Source: Oceanospirillaceae bacterium
GTDB taxonomy: Bacteria > Pseudomonadota > Gammaproteobacteria > Pseudomonadales > Oceanobacteraceae
Reading direction: 5' to 3'
DNA length: 64,000 nucleotides
Assembly: GCA_024234265.1 (NCBI GenBank)
Contig: JACKOM010000003.1
Location: forward strand, 186,001-250,000
A program made the position numbers and the translations under genes. Numbering within the stretch: the first letter of the stretch is position 1; each line of letters starts with the position of its first letter. Below the pieces are notes generated by a model. The model worked only from the letters and a program-made list of their open reading frames with translations, was not told where the DNA came from and did no database searches. This document shows, piece after piece, positions 1 through 8,540 of the stretch.

Positions 1-1
1 C

Positions 2-931
2 AAATACAACGACGGCGTAAATAATAAAACCGCTTATAACAACGTGCTTGATCACGAATACACAGATTTAAACCAGGTGTATTTAGCCTATAAAGGCTTT
101 GGCAGCGTATTTAAACTCGGTAACCAACGTATTCTGCTGGATAACCAGCGTCACATTGGTGGTGTAGGTTTCCGTCAGGACGAGCAAACCTTTGATGCTT
201 TCAGCGTGACGAATACCTCCCTGCCGAACACCACTATTTTTGTAGCCGCCATTAATAACGTGCATGACATTAAAGGCAACAACACCCTGGAAGACGATAC
301 CCTGGTAAACGTGAAATACGCTGCCAGCAAAGCGGCCACGGTTTCCGGTTACGCCTATTTATTAGCAAACAACGTAACCACCGCCGGCCTTGTTGATTAC
401 ACCACCTACGGTCTGCGTGTTGTGGGTGATACCGATGTGCTTGTTTACGAAGCTGAATACGCTACCCAGAAAAAAGAAACCGCTACTGCTGATTTTGATA
501 CCAGCTATTACAACCTGATCGTGGGTGCAAAATTCGCAGGTTTCACCGCCAAAATTGGCCAGGAATCCTTAGGCTCTGATGATGGCGCAGCTGCGTTTGC
601 TACCCCACTGGGCACCAACCACGCATTCCTCGGTTGGTCTGATGTGTGGATACAGCCAGGTAATAAAGGTCTGGTGGATACCAACCTGAGCATCGCCGGT
701 GATGTTATGGGCGTAAAAGTAGTTGCGCAATACCATGATTTCGCCACCGACAAAGACGGTGATGATATGGGTACAGAACTTGGCCTGATGCTGAGCAAAC
801 AATTTGGAGCCTACGGTTTAGAAGCCAAAATGGCGGACTACAAAGCCAGTGACGAAGCTGAAGCTCTGGCAGCTCCCGCCACCAAAAAAGACACCCAGAA
901 AGTATGGTTAACCGCCACTGCTAAATTCTGA
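2..931 (+). CDS. Outer-membrane porin, C-terminal part (5' end outside window)
   Basis: The reading frame is open from base 2, so the gene starts upstream of the window and the 309 residues seen are its C-terminal part. Alternating polar/hydrophobic strands, many Gly/Asn/Asp turns and a C-terminus ending in aromatic-X-aromatic style (WLTATAKF) indicate an outer-membrane beta-barrel. The stretch with LAYKGFGSVFKLGNQRI and DNQRHIGGVGFRQDEQTFDA resembles the alginate-export-type porins common in marine gammaproteobacteria. Substrate is unknown. Position beside nitrate genes suggests anion uptake, but that is inference only. A GTG at 44 is an internal valine, not a start. Confidence 0.75.
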   Translation, partial: KYNDGVNNKTAYNNVLDHEYTDLNQVYLAYKGFGSVFKLGNQRILLDNQRHIGGVGFRQDEQTFDAFSVTNTSLPNTTIFVAAINNVHDIKGNNTLEDDTLVNVKYAASKAATVSGYAYLLANNVTTAGLVDYTTYGLRVVGDTDVLVYEAEYATQKKETATADFDTSYYNLIVGAKFAGFTAKIGQESLGSDDGAAAFATPLGTNHAFLGWSDVWIQPGNKGLVDTNLSIAGDVMGVKVVAQYHDFATDKDGDDMGTELGLMLSKQFGAYGLEAKMADYKASDEAEALAAPATKKDTQKVWLTATAKF

Positions 932-1026
932 TTGTTTTAATAGTTATAAAAATGCGCACTATCCCTGCACGGCAAATAAAACAGTGACAGGGATAATGCC
1001 GCACCGGGTTCCATTCCCTTTTACGC

Positions 1027-1048
1027 CCGGTTCACCGGGCTTTTTTGC
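1027..1048 (+). terminator. Rho-independent terminator after porin gene
   Basis: GCCCGG, loop TTCA, CCGGGC, then six T. It lies between the porin stop and the next gene, whose ribosome site AGGAG follows at about 1065. Confidence 0.8.
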
Positions 1049-1075
1049 CGTTGTAAACATTATTCAGGAGAATTT

Positions 1076-1954
1076 ATGCGCACCCTGCTCTCCATATTAA
1101 GTCTCAGCCTGCTGGCAGGCATAAGCCACGCCGCCGATGTTAAAACCGAAAAAGAAATTGCCCTTGCTGTGGTGGCCGTATCCAGCAATGTGGTGGTGGA
1201 AAATTATTCCCAGGCAGTCAACGAATCCGGCCGTTTGCGTATGCTTTCGCAGCGCATGGCTAAAGCCTATTTATTAACCGCAATGGATGTAAATCCGGAT
1301 AAAAACCAAACCCAGCTTGAGCAAAGCATGCAACGTTTTGCCAAAAACATTGATGCATTAAAAACCTTCACCCTCGCCCAGGGTTTGAATATGGATATTG
1401 TCAGCAGCGTGGAACGCCAGTGGCAGGATTATCAAACCCTGCTGAAAACCCCCGGCCAAACCCGCGGTGCCATTTTGCAAAAAAGCGATCAGGTATTAAG
1501 CGCCTGTGAAACCTATGTCAGCCAATTGGAAAGTGCCTCCGGGCGCAGCAGTGCCCGTTTGGTGAATATGGCCGGCCGCCAGCGCATGTTATCCCAGCGT
1601 ATTGCCAAGCTTTATTCAGCCCTTGCCATGGACAGCCAAAATGCAAACCTGCAAAAAGAGCTGCAAACCGCCATTGGTGAGTTTGAAAATGCACTCAATA
1701 CCCTGAAGCATTCCCCAGACAATACCGCCGACGTGGCAAAAGCCCTCAGCCAGGTGGAAACCCAATGGAACTTCTCCAAGGCAGGTTTCCGCAGCATGGA
1801 AAAAGGCAGCAGCACGCCGCTGGTGATTTCACTGACCACGGAAAAAATCCTCAATCAGATGAACGAAATTACCGCCATGTATCAGGACATCGACCAGCAC
1901 AAAGGTGCTGCCCAAGCTAAATCTCTGGCTGCTTCGGCAGCCGGAGCCAAATAA
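1076..1954 (+). CDS. Exported protein with two PilJ/NarX-type sensor domains
   Basis: 292 residues with a signal peptide (about 1-19, ending SHA) and two repeats of the PilJ N-terminal domain. The first contains NESGRLRMLSQRMAKAYLL (about 50-68), the second NMAGRQRMLSQRIAKLY (about 162-178). The RMLSQR motif is the core of the P-box that binds nitrate in NarX/NarQ and of PilJ-type chemoreceptor inputs. There is no transmembrane helix after the signal peptide and no kinase, HAMP or methyl-accepting part, so it is a stand-alone periplasmic sensor or binding protein. It lies just upstream of nirBD on the same strand. Nitrate or nitrite binding is inferred from motif and context. The start follows a good AGGAG. 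Confidence 0.85.
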   Translation: MRTLLSILSLSLLAGISHAADVKTEKEIALAVVAVSSNVVVENYSQAVNESGRLRMLSQRMAKAYLLTAMDVNPDKNQTQLEQSMQRFAKNIDALKTFTLAQGLNMDIVSSVERQWQDYQTLLKTPGQTRGAILQKSDQVLSACETYVSQLESASGRSSARLVNMAGRQRMLSQRIAKLYSALAMDSQNANLQKELQTAIGEFENALNTLKHSPDNTADVAKALSQVETQWNFSKAGFRSMEKGSSTPLVISLTTEKILNQMNEITAMYQDIDQHKGAAQAKSLAASAAGAK

Positions 1955-2216
1955 CCCTTTTTATATATAGCTACGCCCCCTCTTTCTTTATCCCCTCGCT
2001 TTACCTATTTTTTCACGCCGATTAACAATCTGATCCGCGCACCACGAGTGCACACCACCACCGCAAAGCAATGCACCAAAAACAAACACCCGCAAAAAAT
2101 CGCCCGCACCAAATTGCACCAAAACAATTCAGACACTCCCTGCTATGGCCCGTTTTTTTGCCCCAAAATAATCAAAAATGCGCTACAACCCGCATGAACA
2201 TTGGCGTTTAAAAACA
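1955..2216. other. Non-coding stretch upstream of the nirB promoter
   Basis: Low-complexity A/C-rich sequence without a credible ORF. It holds direct TGCACCA half-sites near 2070 and 2115, which resemble half of an NtrC site (TGCACC-N5-GGTGCA), but no full palindrome was found. Probably the enhancer region for the sigma-54 promoter downstream. Confidence 0.4.
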
Positions 2217-2232
2217 TGGCACAGCGGTTGCT
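2217..2232 (+). promoter_or_regulatory. Sigma-54 promoter of nirBD
   Basis: TGGCACAGCGGTTGCT: GG, ten bases, GC, matching the -24/-12 consensus TGGCAC-N5-TTGC almost perfectly. It lies about 45 bases before the nirB start. Implies RpoN plus an enhancer-binding protein such as NtrC. Confidence 0.85.
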
Positions 2233-2276
2233 CTACTAAGCGCAACTGATGAGAGAAATTACCCTGGGGATTCACC

Positions 2277-4829
2277 ATGGCAAACAAACAAAATCTGGTA
2301 GTAATAGGCAACGGCATGGTTGGCCACAAATTTGTGGAAAGCCTGGTGGAATCCGGCACACACGTTAATTACAACGTGACTGTACTGTGTGAAGAGCCAC
2401 GCCCCGCCTATGACCGTGTACATTTATCTGCATTTTTCAGCGGCAGCACAGCTGACGATTTAAGCCTGGTACAGGGCGATTTTTATGCCGATAACAATCT
2501 GAATTTAAAATTAAATTGCGCCGCGCAAAACATCGACCGCGCCAGCAAAACCATCACCACCAATACCGGTGAAAACATTGCCTACGACAAACTCGTGCTG
2601 GCAACCGGTTCTTTCCCGTTTGTGCCACCGATTCCAGGCCACGACGGTGATCACTGCTTTGTTTACCGTACCATCGAAGATTTAGAAGCCATTACCAAAG
2701 GCGCACAAAGCTCTAAAGTGGGTGTGGTTGTCGGTGGTGGTTTATTAGGTTTAGAAGCCGCCAAAGCATTAAAAGATTTAGGTTTAAAAACCCACGTTGT
2801 GGAATTTGCCCCACGCCTGATGGCCGTACAGGTTGATGAAGCAGGCGGCAAATTACTGCGCACCAAAATTGAAGAACTGGGTGTATCTGTGCACACAGGT
2901 AAAAACACCCAGAACATCAGCAGCGGCGAAACCAGCCGTTACAAAATGGAATTTGCCGATGGCTCTTCTTTAGAAACGGATTTAATCCTGTTCTCCGCGG
3001 GTATTCGTCCACAAGACAATATCGCCCGGGCCTGCGAACTCGAAGTAGGCCCCCGCGGTGGCATTGTAGTTAACAACTACTGCCAGACCTCCGATGCCGA
3101 CATTTATGCCATCGGTGAATGTGCCCTGTGGTCAGGCCGTATTTTCGGTCTGGTAGCACCGGGTTACAGCATGGCAAAAGTGGCTGCTAAACACCTTACC
3201 GGCAGCGGCAGCGATACTTTCGAAGGTGCGGATATGAGCACCAAATTAAAATTAATGGGTGTGGACGTTGCCTCCATCGGCGATTGCCACGGCCAAACCC
3301 CGGGCGCATTAAATTATGCATTCACCGATGAAGTGAATCAGGTTTATAAAAAGATCGTTGTCAGCGCCGACAAAAAAACCTTATTAGGTGCGGTATTAAT
3401 CGGTGACGCAGAAGATTACGGCAACCTGCTGCAATTAGCCCTCAACGGCATCGAATTACCTGAAAAACCCGAAGCCTTAATTCTGCCTTCCCTGGATGGC
3501 GCCGCTAAACCTGCGATGGGTCCGGACAAACTGCCTGACACCGCGACTATCTGTTCCTGTAACGATGTGAGCAAAGGCGCTATCTGCTGCTCAGTGCGTG
3601 ACGGTGCGCGCACCATTGGTGATGTAAAAGCCGCCACCAAAGCTGCGACCTCCTGCGGTGGTTGTACTGCCTTGGTAACCCAGGTATTAAACAGCGAATT
3701 ATCCAAACTCGGTGTAGAAGTTAACACCGACCTGTGTGAACACTTCCCCTACACCCGTCAGGAGCTGTACAGCTTAGTGCGCGTGGGCGAAATTAAATCC
3801 TTCGCCGAATTAATTCACAAACACGGTAAAGGCCACGGCTGCGAAATTTGTAAACCTGCGGTGGGCAGCATTCTCGCGTCCTGCTGGAACGATTACGTAC
3901 TGGATAAAAAACACATCAGCCTGCAGGACACCAACGATATTTTCCTCGGCAACATGCAGAAAGACGGCACCTACTCCATAGTGCCACGTATTGCCGGTGG
4001 TGAAATTACCGCTGATAAATTAATCGTGCTGGGTGAAATTGCTAAAAAATACGGCCTGTACACCAAAATTACCGGTGGCCAGCGTATCGACTTATTCGGT
4101 GCACAATTACACCAGCTGCCTGAAATCTGGAAAATTTTAGTGGATGCAGGTTTCGAAACTGGTCACGCCTACGGTAAATCCCTGCGTACCGTTAAATCCT
4201 GTGTGGGCAGTACCTGGTGCCGCTACGGTGTGGATGACTCGGTTGGTTTAGCCATCGAAGTGGAAAACCGCTACAAAGGCCTGCGTGCACCACACAAAAT
4301 TAAATTTGCTGTTTCCGGTTGTACCCGTGAATGTGCGGAAGCACAAAGCAAAGACGTAGGCATTATCGCTACCGAAAAAGGCTGGAACTTATACGTGTGT
4401 GGTAACGGCGGCATGAAACCACGCCACACCGATATTCTCGCTACCGATTTAGATAAAAAGACCTTAATTAAATATATCGACCGCTTCCTGATGTTCTACA
4501 TCAAAACCGCTGACCGCCTGCAGCGTACCAGCGTGTGGATGGATAACCTCGAAGGTGGCATTGAATACCTGCGCGATGTGATTGTGAACGATTCTCTGGG
4601 CCTTGGTGCTGAATTAGAAGCGCAAATGCAGGCGAACGTTGATAACTACCAGTGCGAATGGAAAACCACCATCGAAAATCCGGAAAAACTGAAACGTTTT
4701 GCTCACTTCATCAACGCCGATGAAAAAGACAGCAACATTAAATTTGTGAAAGAACGTGGCCAGATCCGCCCCGCCAGCGAAGCAGAACGTAAAAGCCTGC
4801 CCAGCGAAGATCTGATTGCCATCGGTTAA
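2277..4829 (+). CDS. nirB: Assimilatory NAD(P)H-nitrite reductase, large subunit
   Basis: 850 residues, the normal NirB length. Reduces nitrite to ammonium in the cytoplasm with electrons from NAD(P)H. Order of domains: FAD/NAD(P)-binding oxidoreductase (VIGNGMVGHKF at about 7-17; GGGLLGLEAAKAL at about 153-165), BFD-like [2Fe-2S] domain (CSCNDVSKGAICC, then TSCGGCTALV, about 423-470), and siroheme/[4Fe-4S] domain with CVGSTWCRYG and SGCTRECAEAQ (about 643-690). Start ATG lies after a GGGGA-type site. Ten bases separate it from nirD. Expression is expected to be nitrogen controlled through the sigma-54 promoter at 2217. Confidence 0.97.
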   Translation: MANKQNLVVIGNGMVGHKFVESLVESGTHVNYNVTVLCEEPRPAYDRVHLSAFFSGSTADDLSLVQGDFYADNNLNLKLNCAAQNIDRASKTITTNTGENIAYDKLVLATGSFPFVPPIPGHDGDHCFVYRTIEDLEAITKGAQSSKVGVVVGGGLLGLEAAKALKDLGLKTHVVEFAPRLMAVQVDEAGGKLLRTKIEELGVSVHTGKNTQNISSGETSRYKMEFADGSSLETDLILFSAGIRPQDNIARACELEVGPRGGIVVNNYCQTSDADIYAIGECALWSGRIFGLVAPGYSMAKVAAKHLTGSGSDTFEGADMSTKLKLMGVDVASIGDCHGQTPGALNYAFTDEVNQVYKKIVVSADKKTLLGAVLIGDAEDYGNLLQLALNGIELPEKPEALILPSLDGAAKPAMGPDKLPDTATICSCNDVSKGAICCSVRDGARTIGDVKAATKAATSCGGCTALVTQVLNSELSKLGVEVNTDLCEHFPYTRQELYSLVRVGEIKSFAELIHKHGKGHGCEICKPAVGSILASCWNDYVLDKKHISLQDTNDIFLGNMQKDGTYSIVPRIAGGEITADKLIVLGEIAKKYGLYTKITGGQRIDLFGAQLHQLPEIWKILVDAGFETGHAYGKSLRTVKSCVGSTWCRYGVDDSVGLAIEVENRYKGLRAPHKIKFAVSGCTRECAEAQSKDVGIIATEKGWNLYVCGNGGMKPRHTDILATDLDKKTLIKYIDRFLMFYIKTADRLQRTSVWMDNLEGGIEYLRDVIVNDSLGLGAELEAQMQANVDNYQCEWKTTIENPEKLKRFAHFINADEKDSNIKFVKERGQIRPASEAERKSLPSEDLIAIG

Positions 4830-4839
4830 GGAGAAGAAC

Positions 4840-5166
4840 ATGAGCGAATTTATCAAAGTTTGTAATTTAAAAGACATCGATCCGGACACAGGCGTGTGTG
4901 CATTAGTCAACGGCAAACAGGTGGCGGTATTCCGCCCCGTGGCCAGCGAAAGCCTCTACGCCATCGGCAATTTTGACCCGATTGGCAAAGCCAACGTGTT
5001 AAGCCGTGGCCTGATCGCCGATGTAAAAGGTTATTTAACCGTGGCATCGCCGCTCTACAAACAGCACTACGTGCTGGCAAGCGGCAAATGCCTGGAAGAC
5101 GAAACCGTATCCGTACCTACCTACCAAGTGAAGGTAGAAAACGAGCAAGTTTGGGTGGCAGCCTAG
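4840..5166 (+). CDS. nirD: Assimilatory nitrite reductase, small subunit
   Basis: 108 residues, usual NirD length. A Rieske-like fold subunit that pairs with NirB; as in other NirD proteins the Rieske Cys/His ligands are absent (GNFDPIGKANVLSRG, VASPLYKQHYVLASGKC). The start chosen is the ATG after AAGGAG, ten bases beyond the nirB stop; a longer GTG start would overlap nirB and lacks a ribosome site. Not to be confused with the heme d1 gene also called nirD at 50526. Confidence 0.95.
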   Translation: MSEFIKVCNLKDIDPDTGVCALVNGKQVAVFRPVASESLYAIGNFDPIGKANVLSRGLIADVKGYLTVASPLYKQHYVLASGKCLEDETVSVPTYQVKVENEQVWVAA

Positions 5167-5175
5167 CCCGCCCCT

Positions 5176-5243
5176 GCGGTAACAGTCATACGCACAAAGG
5201 CTTCTTGACCGGATTTTTTATGCGTATGTCTGACCGCTTTTTT
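5176..5243 (+). terminator. Probable nirBD terminator
   Basis: Stem of GCGGT and CATACGCA pairing with TGCGTATG and ACCGC across a loop of about 26 bases, followed by six T. Begins ten bases after the nirD stop. Confidence 0.6.
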
Positions 5244-5249
5244 ATTCCC

Positions 5250-5389
5250 CGCCCTGCATCGCAGGTGTGGAAAACGAGTCAGACAGTTGCAGCCCAATAC
5301 TGCAACTGAAAGACAGCGTTCCTTGCGTTAGTTTTAACGCATCCCCTTGGCGGCATCCGAATGCCTAATCCGGATGCCGCCGTTTTTTT
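5250..5389 (+). ncRNA. Candidate structured RNA with four hairpins
   Basis: Four consecutive inverted repeats: CCTGC-atc-GCAGG (5253-5265), CAGTTGCAG-N7-CTGCAACTG (5284-5308), TGCGTTA-N4-TAACGCA (5324-5341), and GGCGGCATCCG...CGGATGCCGCC (5349-5381) closed by seven T. The last is a strong rho-independent terminator. The stems are perfect and evenly spaced, which is unusual for a mere 3' region. It could be a small RNA or the 3' UTR of nirBD; no promoter was recognised. An ORF overlapping it is not credible. Confidence 0.4.
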
Positions 5390-5399
5390 GTTAGCTGCG

Positions 5400-5452
5400 G
5401 GAAGCTTGAAGTCAGAAGCCTGAAGCGTCGGGAGTCAGGAGTCGGGTGCAAA
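5400..5452. repeat. GAAGCTTGAAG / GTCGGGA repeat patch
   Basis: AAGCTTGAAGTCAGAAGC, a second TGAAGC, then degenerate 7-bp units GTCGGGA, GTCAGGA, GTCGGGT. The same composite recurs at about 12433, 23432, 24428 and 37940. Confidence 0.6.
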
Positions 5453-5555
5453 TAATTCCGCTGGTGAAAAATATTTCAATTCAGAACACTTACAAGAAGA
5501 CTGCTCGTTAGTCCTGCACCACTAAACCAGGATAAAAAAATAATCTTGGAATATG

Positions 5556-5583
5556 ACAGCAAACCTATTCCAACGACGATCAA
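5556..5583. repeat. Inverted repeat of unknown role
   Basis: TTGGAATA and TATTCCAA separated by 12 bases, in AT-rich non-coding sequence between the repeat patch and the first MITE-like copy. Confidence 0.4.
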
Positions 5584-5621
5584 TTAAAACCCTGAAAATA
5601 AAACGACTACCTTTTCACAAA

Positions 5622-5916
5622 TAAGCCCTGTGTGATTATAAAATTCATTCATAGCTTTTTGTTTTTATCGATTTATATCTGCGTTAACTCAAAACACTAA
5701 ATGCGAACTTGCTGCGCCGGTTTTTTAAAGCGCCATAGCCCGCCGCTGGCAGGGAGGCCAGCAAAGCGCCGGCGGAGCAGGGCATGGATGCCCCATGGCG
5801 CGTGGGCGTAATGGTGCGCCGAAAAAACCGGAAACAAGCAGCAGTGTGAGCGAAGGATAGGTCTGGGAAGTCCCTTCCCAGAAAAGAAAAATCGGATTTA
5901 ATTGTCGTCATTTTTT
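5622..5916 (+). mobile_element. MITE-like repeat, copy A (ends lost)
   Basis: Shares the family core with copies at 12939, 25075 and 32931: a degenerate hairpin (5622-5660), AAATGCGAACTTGCTGC, an inverted CCGGTTTTTT/AAAAAACCGG pair, CAGCAGTGTGAGCGAAGGA, the palindrome GGGAAGTCCCTTCCC, and a GTCGTCATTTTTT tail. The CACTGCTGTCCCACA terminal repeats are not found here, so this copy looks truncated. A short peptide frame starting MARGRN is interrupted by TAG, confirming that the repeat is not coding. Confidence 0.75.
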
Positions 5917-6087
5917 ACGTTTTGGGGCCGTTACCCGTGCTGGATATCAATCCCGGATAGGTTTAAATACCTACCAAAATGAAAAATGGAATTTATTGCA
6001 TATCAAGATACAAAGCAGTAATGCCATACCCGTAAATCCAACGTACACTGCAACACACTTCACTATTTCCCCGCGCAAGGAGCCCCC

Positions 6088-6924
6088 ATGCATTCACCTT
6101 TAGTCACCGCCGAGTGGCTCGCCGCACAGTTACCCACTGGCAATGTAATTGTGCTGGAAGCCTTTATCGCCAATATTATTGGCCGCGAGCCCGTGTTGTA
6201 TGATGCGCCGCTGTGTATCCCCGGCGCATTGAAAGTGGATATTGATAAAGACTTGTCCGCAGATATTCCCGGTGAGGTGCATCCGTTTCCCGGCGCTGCG
6301 CACATTGCCACACTGGCACAGGCTTTAGGGTTATCAAAAAAATCCCACATAGTGATTTACGATAACCAGGGCATTTATGCCGCACCCAGGGCCTGGTGGA
6401 TTTTTAAAAGTGCCGGTTTTGAAAATGTATTTCTGCTTGATGGCGGCCTGCCGGCCTGGCGCGAGCAGGGTTATGCCGTGGCAAAAACTTACGGGGCGGC
6501 GCAGCCACTGAAACAGGCCGAAGAATTTAATTTAAATAACGCCATGCTCTGCCCACGTGATGCCGTGCTCGCCAATATCAGCCGGCCACAATTTACCCTG
6601 CTCGATGCCCGTGGCGCGGCGCGTTTTAACGGCGAAGTACCCGAACCACGCCCCGGTTTACGCAGTGGCCATGTGCCGGGTTCATTAAATTTACCCTTTG
6701 CCGCTGTGCTGAACGGGCACAGTTATAAAAGCGTGGATGAATTAAACACCCTGTTTCATAACCTCGGCCTGAATCCGGCGCAGCCCGTTGTGGCGTCCTG
6801 CGGTTCTGGTTTAACCGCCTGCATTATTTTGGTTGCGGCGCTGATTGCCGGCTTTCAACAGGCCAGCCTGTACGATGGCTCCTGGGCGCAATGGGGGGCC
6901 GATGCCAGCCTGCCCATCGCCTGA
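6088..6924 (+). CDS. Two-domain rhodanese-type sulfurtransferase
   Basis: 278 residues, the size of SseA/thiosulfate sulfurtransferases. The inactive N-terminal rhodanese domain covers about 1-135 (VIYDNQGIYAAPRAWWIFKSAGFENVFLLDGG). The catalytic C-terminal domain has the loop CGSGLTAC (about 233-240), with the first cysteine as persulfide carrier; the CGSGxTA type favours 3-mercaptopyruvate as substrate over thiosulfate (CRxGxR). GHVPGSLNLPF is the typical entry motif before that loop. Start follows AAGGAG. Cytoplasmic; no signal peptide. Confidence 0.9.
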   Translation: MHSPLVTAEWLAAQLPTGNVIVLEAFIANIIGREPVLYDAPLCIPGALKVDIDKDLSADIPGEVHPFPGAAHIATLAQALGLSKKSHIVIYDNQGIYAAPRAWWIFKSAGFENVFLLDGGLPAWREQGYAVAKTYGAAQPLKQAEEFNLNNAMLCPRDAVLANISRPQFTLLDARGAARFNGEVPEPRPGLRSGHVPGSLNLPFAAVLNGHSYKSVDELNTLFHNLGLNPAQPVVASCGSGLTACIILVAALIAGFQQASLYDGSWAQWGADASLPIA

Positions 6925-7020
6925 AAGCGCAAGCTGCCTGTATAAAAATTAGCCGCCAGCGCTTGAGCTGGCGGGCCGCCTTCTGGATAATGCCCGCCCA
7001 CTCTATTTCCGGGAAGTTCG

Positions 7021-7380
7021 ATGTCGCCCTTAGTTACCCTGCGTTTGTTTAAGCTGGCCCGCGCGGTTCTGATTTTTGCCGGGGTCTATGGCGTCACCAG
7101 CGCCCTGTTAAATCAGGATTTTGCCCGCGCCCTGGGCATGACAGTGTTTAGCCTCTACGGCCTGATGACCTTAGGTGCCTCCCTCTACTGGAGCCTGCAA
7201 CTGGTGGAGTTTTCACGCTTTAACCGCAGCCATTTACCCGCATTGCTGGGCCGCCTGTTATTGAGCTGCGCGGCGGCTGTGGTGGTTGCCAACACCCTGG
7301 GCACGTTGCAGGGTTTATTATTGCTGCCCTGCGGCGCAGTGCTGGCCATGACACGCATCCGCAAACACCCCCAAGCCTGA
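7021..7380 (+). CDS. Small integral membrane protein, function unknown
   Basis: 119 residues with about four hydrophobic segments (8-26, 38-60, 76-92, 94-110) and a basic C-terminus (TRIRKHPQA). I do not recognise a family. The start ATG follows GGGAAG. It precedes the universal stress protein gene by 65 bases on the same strand and may be co-transcribed. Confidence 0.7.
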   Translation: MSPLVTLRLFKLARAVLIFAGVYGVTSALLNQDFARALGMTVFSLYGLMTLGASLYWSLQLVEFSRFNRSHLPALLGRLLLSCAAAVVVANTLGTLQGLLLLPCGAVLAMTRIRKHPQA

Positions 7381-7445
7381 TCTTCAGCATGGCGCACCCG
7401 GCGCCGCAGGCATACACTCTGCAAAAGCCTGCCGGGGAGCGCGTT

Positions 7446-8354
7446 ATGTTTAATCACATTCTGGTGCTGGTGCACCACGAAAAAGACAACAGCGATGCCA
7501 TTGCCCGCGCCTTAATGTTTGCCGGGCCGGATACGGATATCACCCTGTTAAGCCTGGTGTATAACCGCAGCCTGGATGTGGAATATCTGTTTGATAAAGC
7601 GGGCCGTGATGCCGCGCAACAGGCCTTCTGCCAGCAGCACAGCAAACACCTTTCCCACCTGCTTGATGACTTTAAACAAAAGGGCCTGCACTGCCAGCTG
7701 GAAGTGCAATGGAGCAAACACAAGCACCTCGATTTAATCGCCTACCTGCAGGGCAGCCATACGGATTTCATCATCAAAACCCAGCGTGAGCACAACCTGC
7801 TGCAACGGGCTTTTTTCAGCCATAACGAATGGCATTTAGTGCGCATGAGCCCGGTGCCGGTTTTGTTGTGCAAGCCCGGCATCACTTATCCGGCCCAGCC
7901 GGTGATTACCGCCGCCATAGACCCCTGCCACGGGCAGGATAAACCCGCCAGCCTGGATCACAAGCTCGCCAAAACCGCGATGAAACTCGCCGCCAGCTTC
8001 CACGGCAGCGCACATTTTTTCCACAGTTATGACCCTGTACCACCGAGTTTATTAACCGACGTGGACAGCATGGGTTATGAGGATTTAAGCAACAGCATAC
8101 GTGAGCACCACCAGGGGGCTTACCGCCAGTTTTTAAGCCACTACAACATGCCCGCCGGCCAGACCCACCTGCTGGAGGGGGATATCTACATCACCCTGCC
8201 GGAATTTATCAGCCAGCAGCACAGCCCCCTGACCGTTATGGGTGCCATTAGCCGCAGCCAGCTCGACCAATGGCTGATTGGCAGTACAGCCGAACGCCTG
8301 CTGGAAGTGCTGCCCTGCGACCTGCTGATACTCAAACCCGATCAGGCGGTTTAG
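7446..8354 (+). CDS. Tandem-domain universal stress protein
   Basis: 302 residues with two UspA domains (about 1-145 and 150-300). Domain 1 opens FNHILVLVHHEKDNSDAI. Domain 2 ends with the nucleotide-binding loop MGAISRSQLDQWLIGSTAERLLEVLPCDLLILKP, close to the GxxGxxxxxxGSxA pattern of UspE-like proteins. The start was moved from 7389 to the ATG at 7446, which has GGGGAG six bases upstream and begins exactly at the domain. Role: stress or low-oxygen survival, mechanism unknown. Confidence 0.9.
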   Translation: MFNHILVLVHHEKDNSDAIARALMFAGPDTDITLLSLVYNRSLDVEYLFDKAGRDAAQQAFCQQHSKHLSHLLDDFKQKGLHCQLEVQWSKHKHLDLIAYLQGSHTDFIIKTQREHNLLQRAFFSHNEWHLVRMSPVPVLLCKPGITYPAQPVITAAIDPCHGQDKPASLDHKLAKTAMKLAASFHGSAHFFHSYDPVPPSLLTDVDSMGYEDLSNSIREHHQGAYRQFLSHYNMPAGQTHLLEGDIYITLPEFISQQHSPLTVMGAISRSQLDQWLIGSTAERLLEVLPCDLLILKPDQAV

Positions 8355-8490
8355 CCTTAGCGGCGGGCTTTGCACCAAAATGGAACCACCACCTATAACA
8401 GCATGAGCTAATATAGTGCGTGTCGTATTTCAGCCAACTCAAGCCCTGCGCAAGCACATGATTTTAAAGGCATTTATTTGATTTACAGGG

Positions 8491-8506
8491 TGGCACCAGT
8501 ATTGCA
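8491..8506 (+). promoter_or_regulatory. Sigma-54 promoter of the nitrate reductase genes
   Basis: TGGCACCAGTATTGCA: GG, ten bases, GC, near-perfect -24/-12. It sits 35 bases before the FAD subunit start, the same arrangement as at nirB. Confidence 0.85.
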
Positions 8507-8540
8507 AAAACCCGCTATCAAACATTTTTGGGGATAGGTC

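Noticed and set aside
5088..5309. 73-residue ORF overlapping the end of nirD
   Set aside because: Runs across nirD in another frame and through two hairpins and a terminator.
5690..5740. GAACTT in the repeat core as another AlgU/RpoE promoter
   Set aside because: No TCTGA-like -10 at 16-17 bases in any copy.
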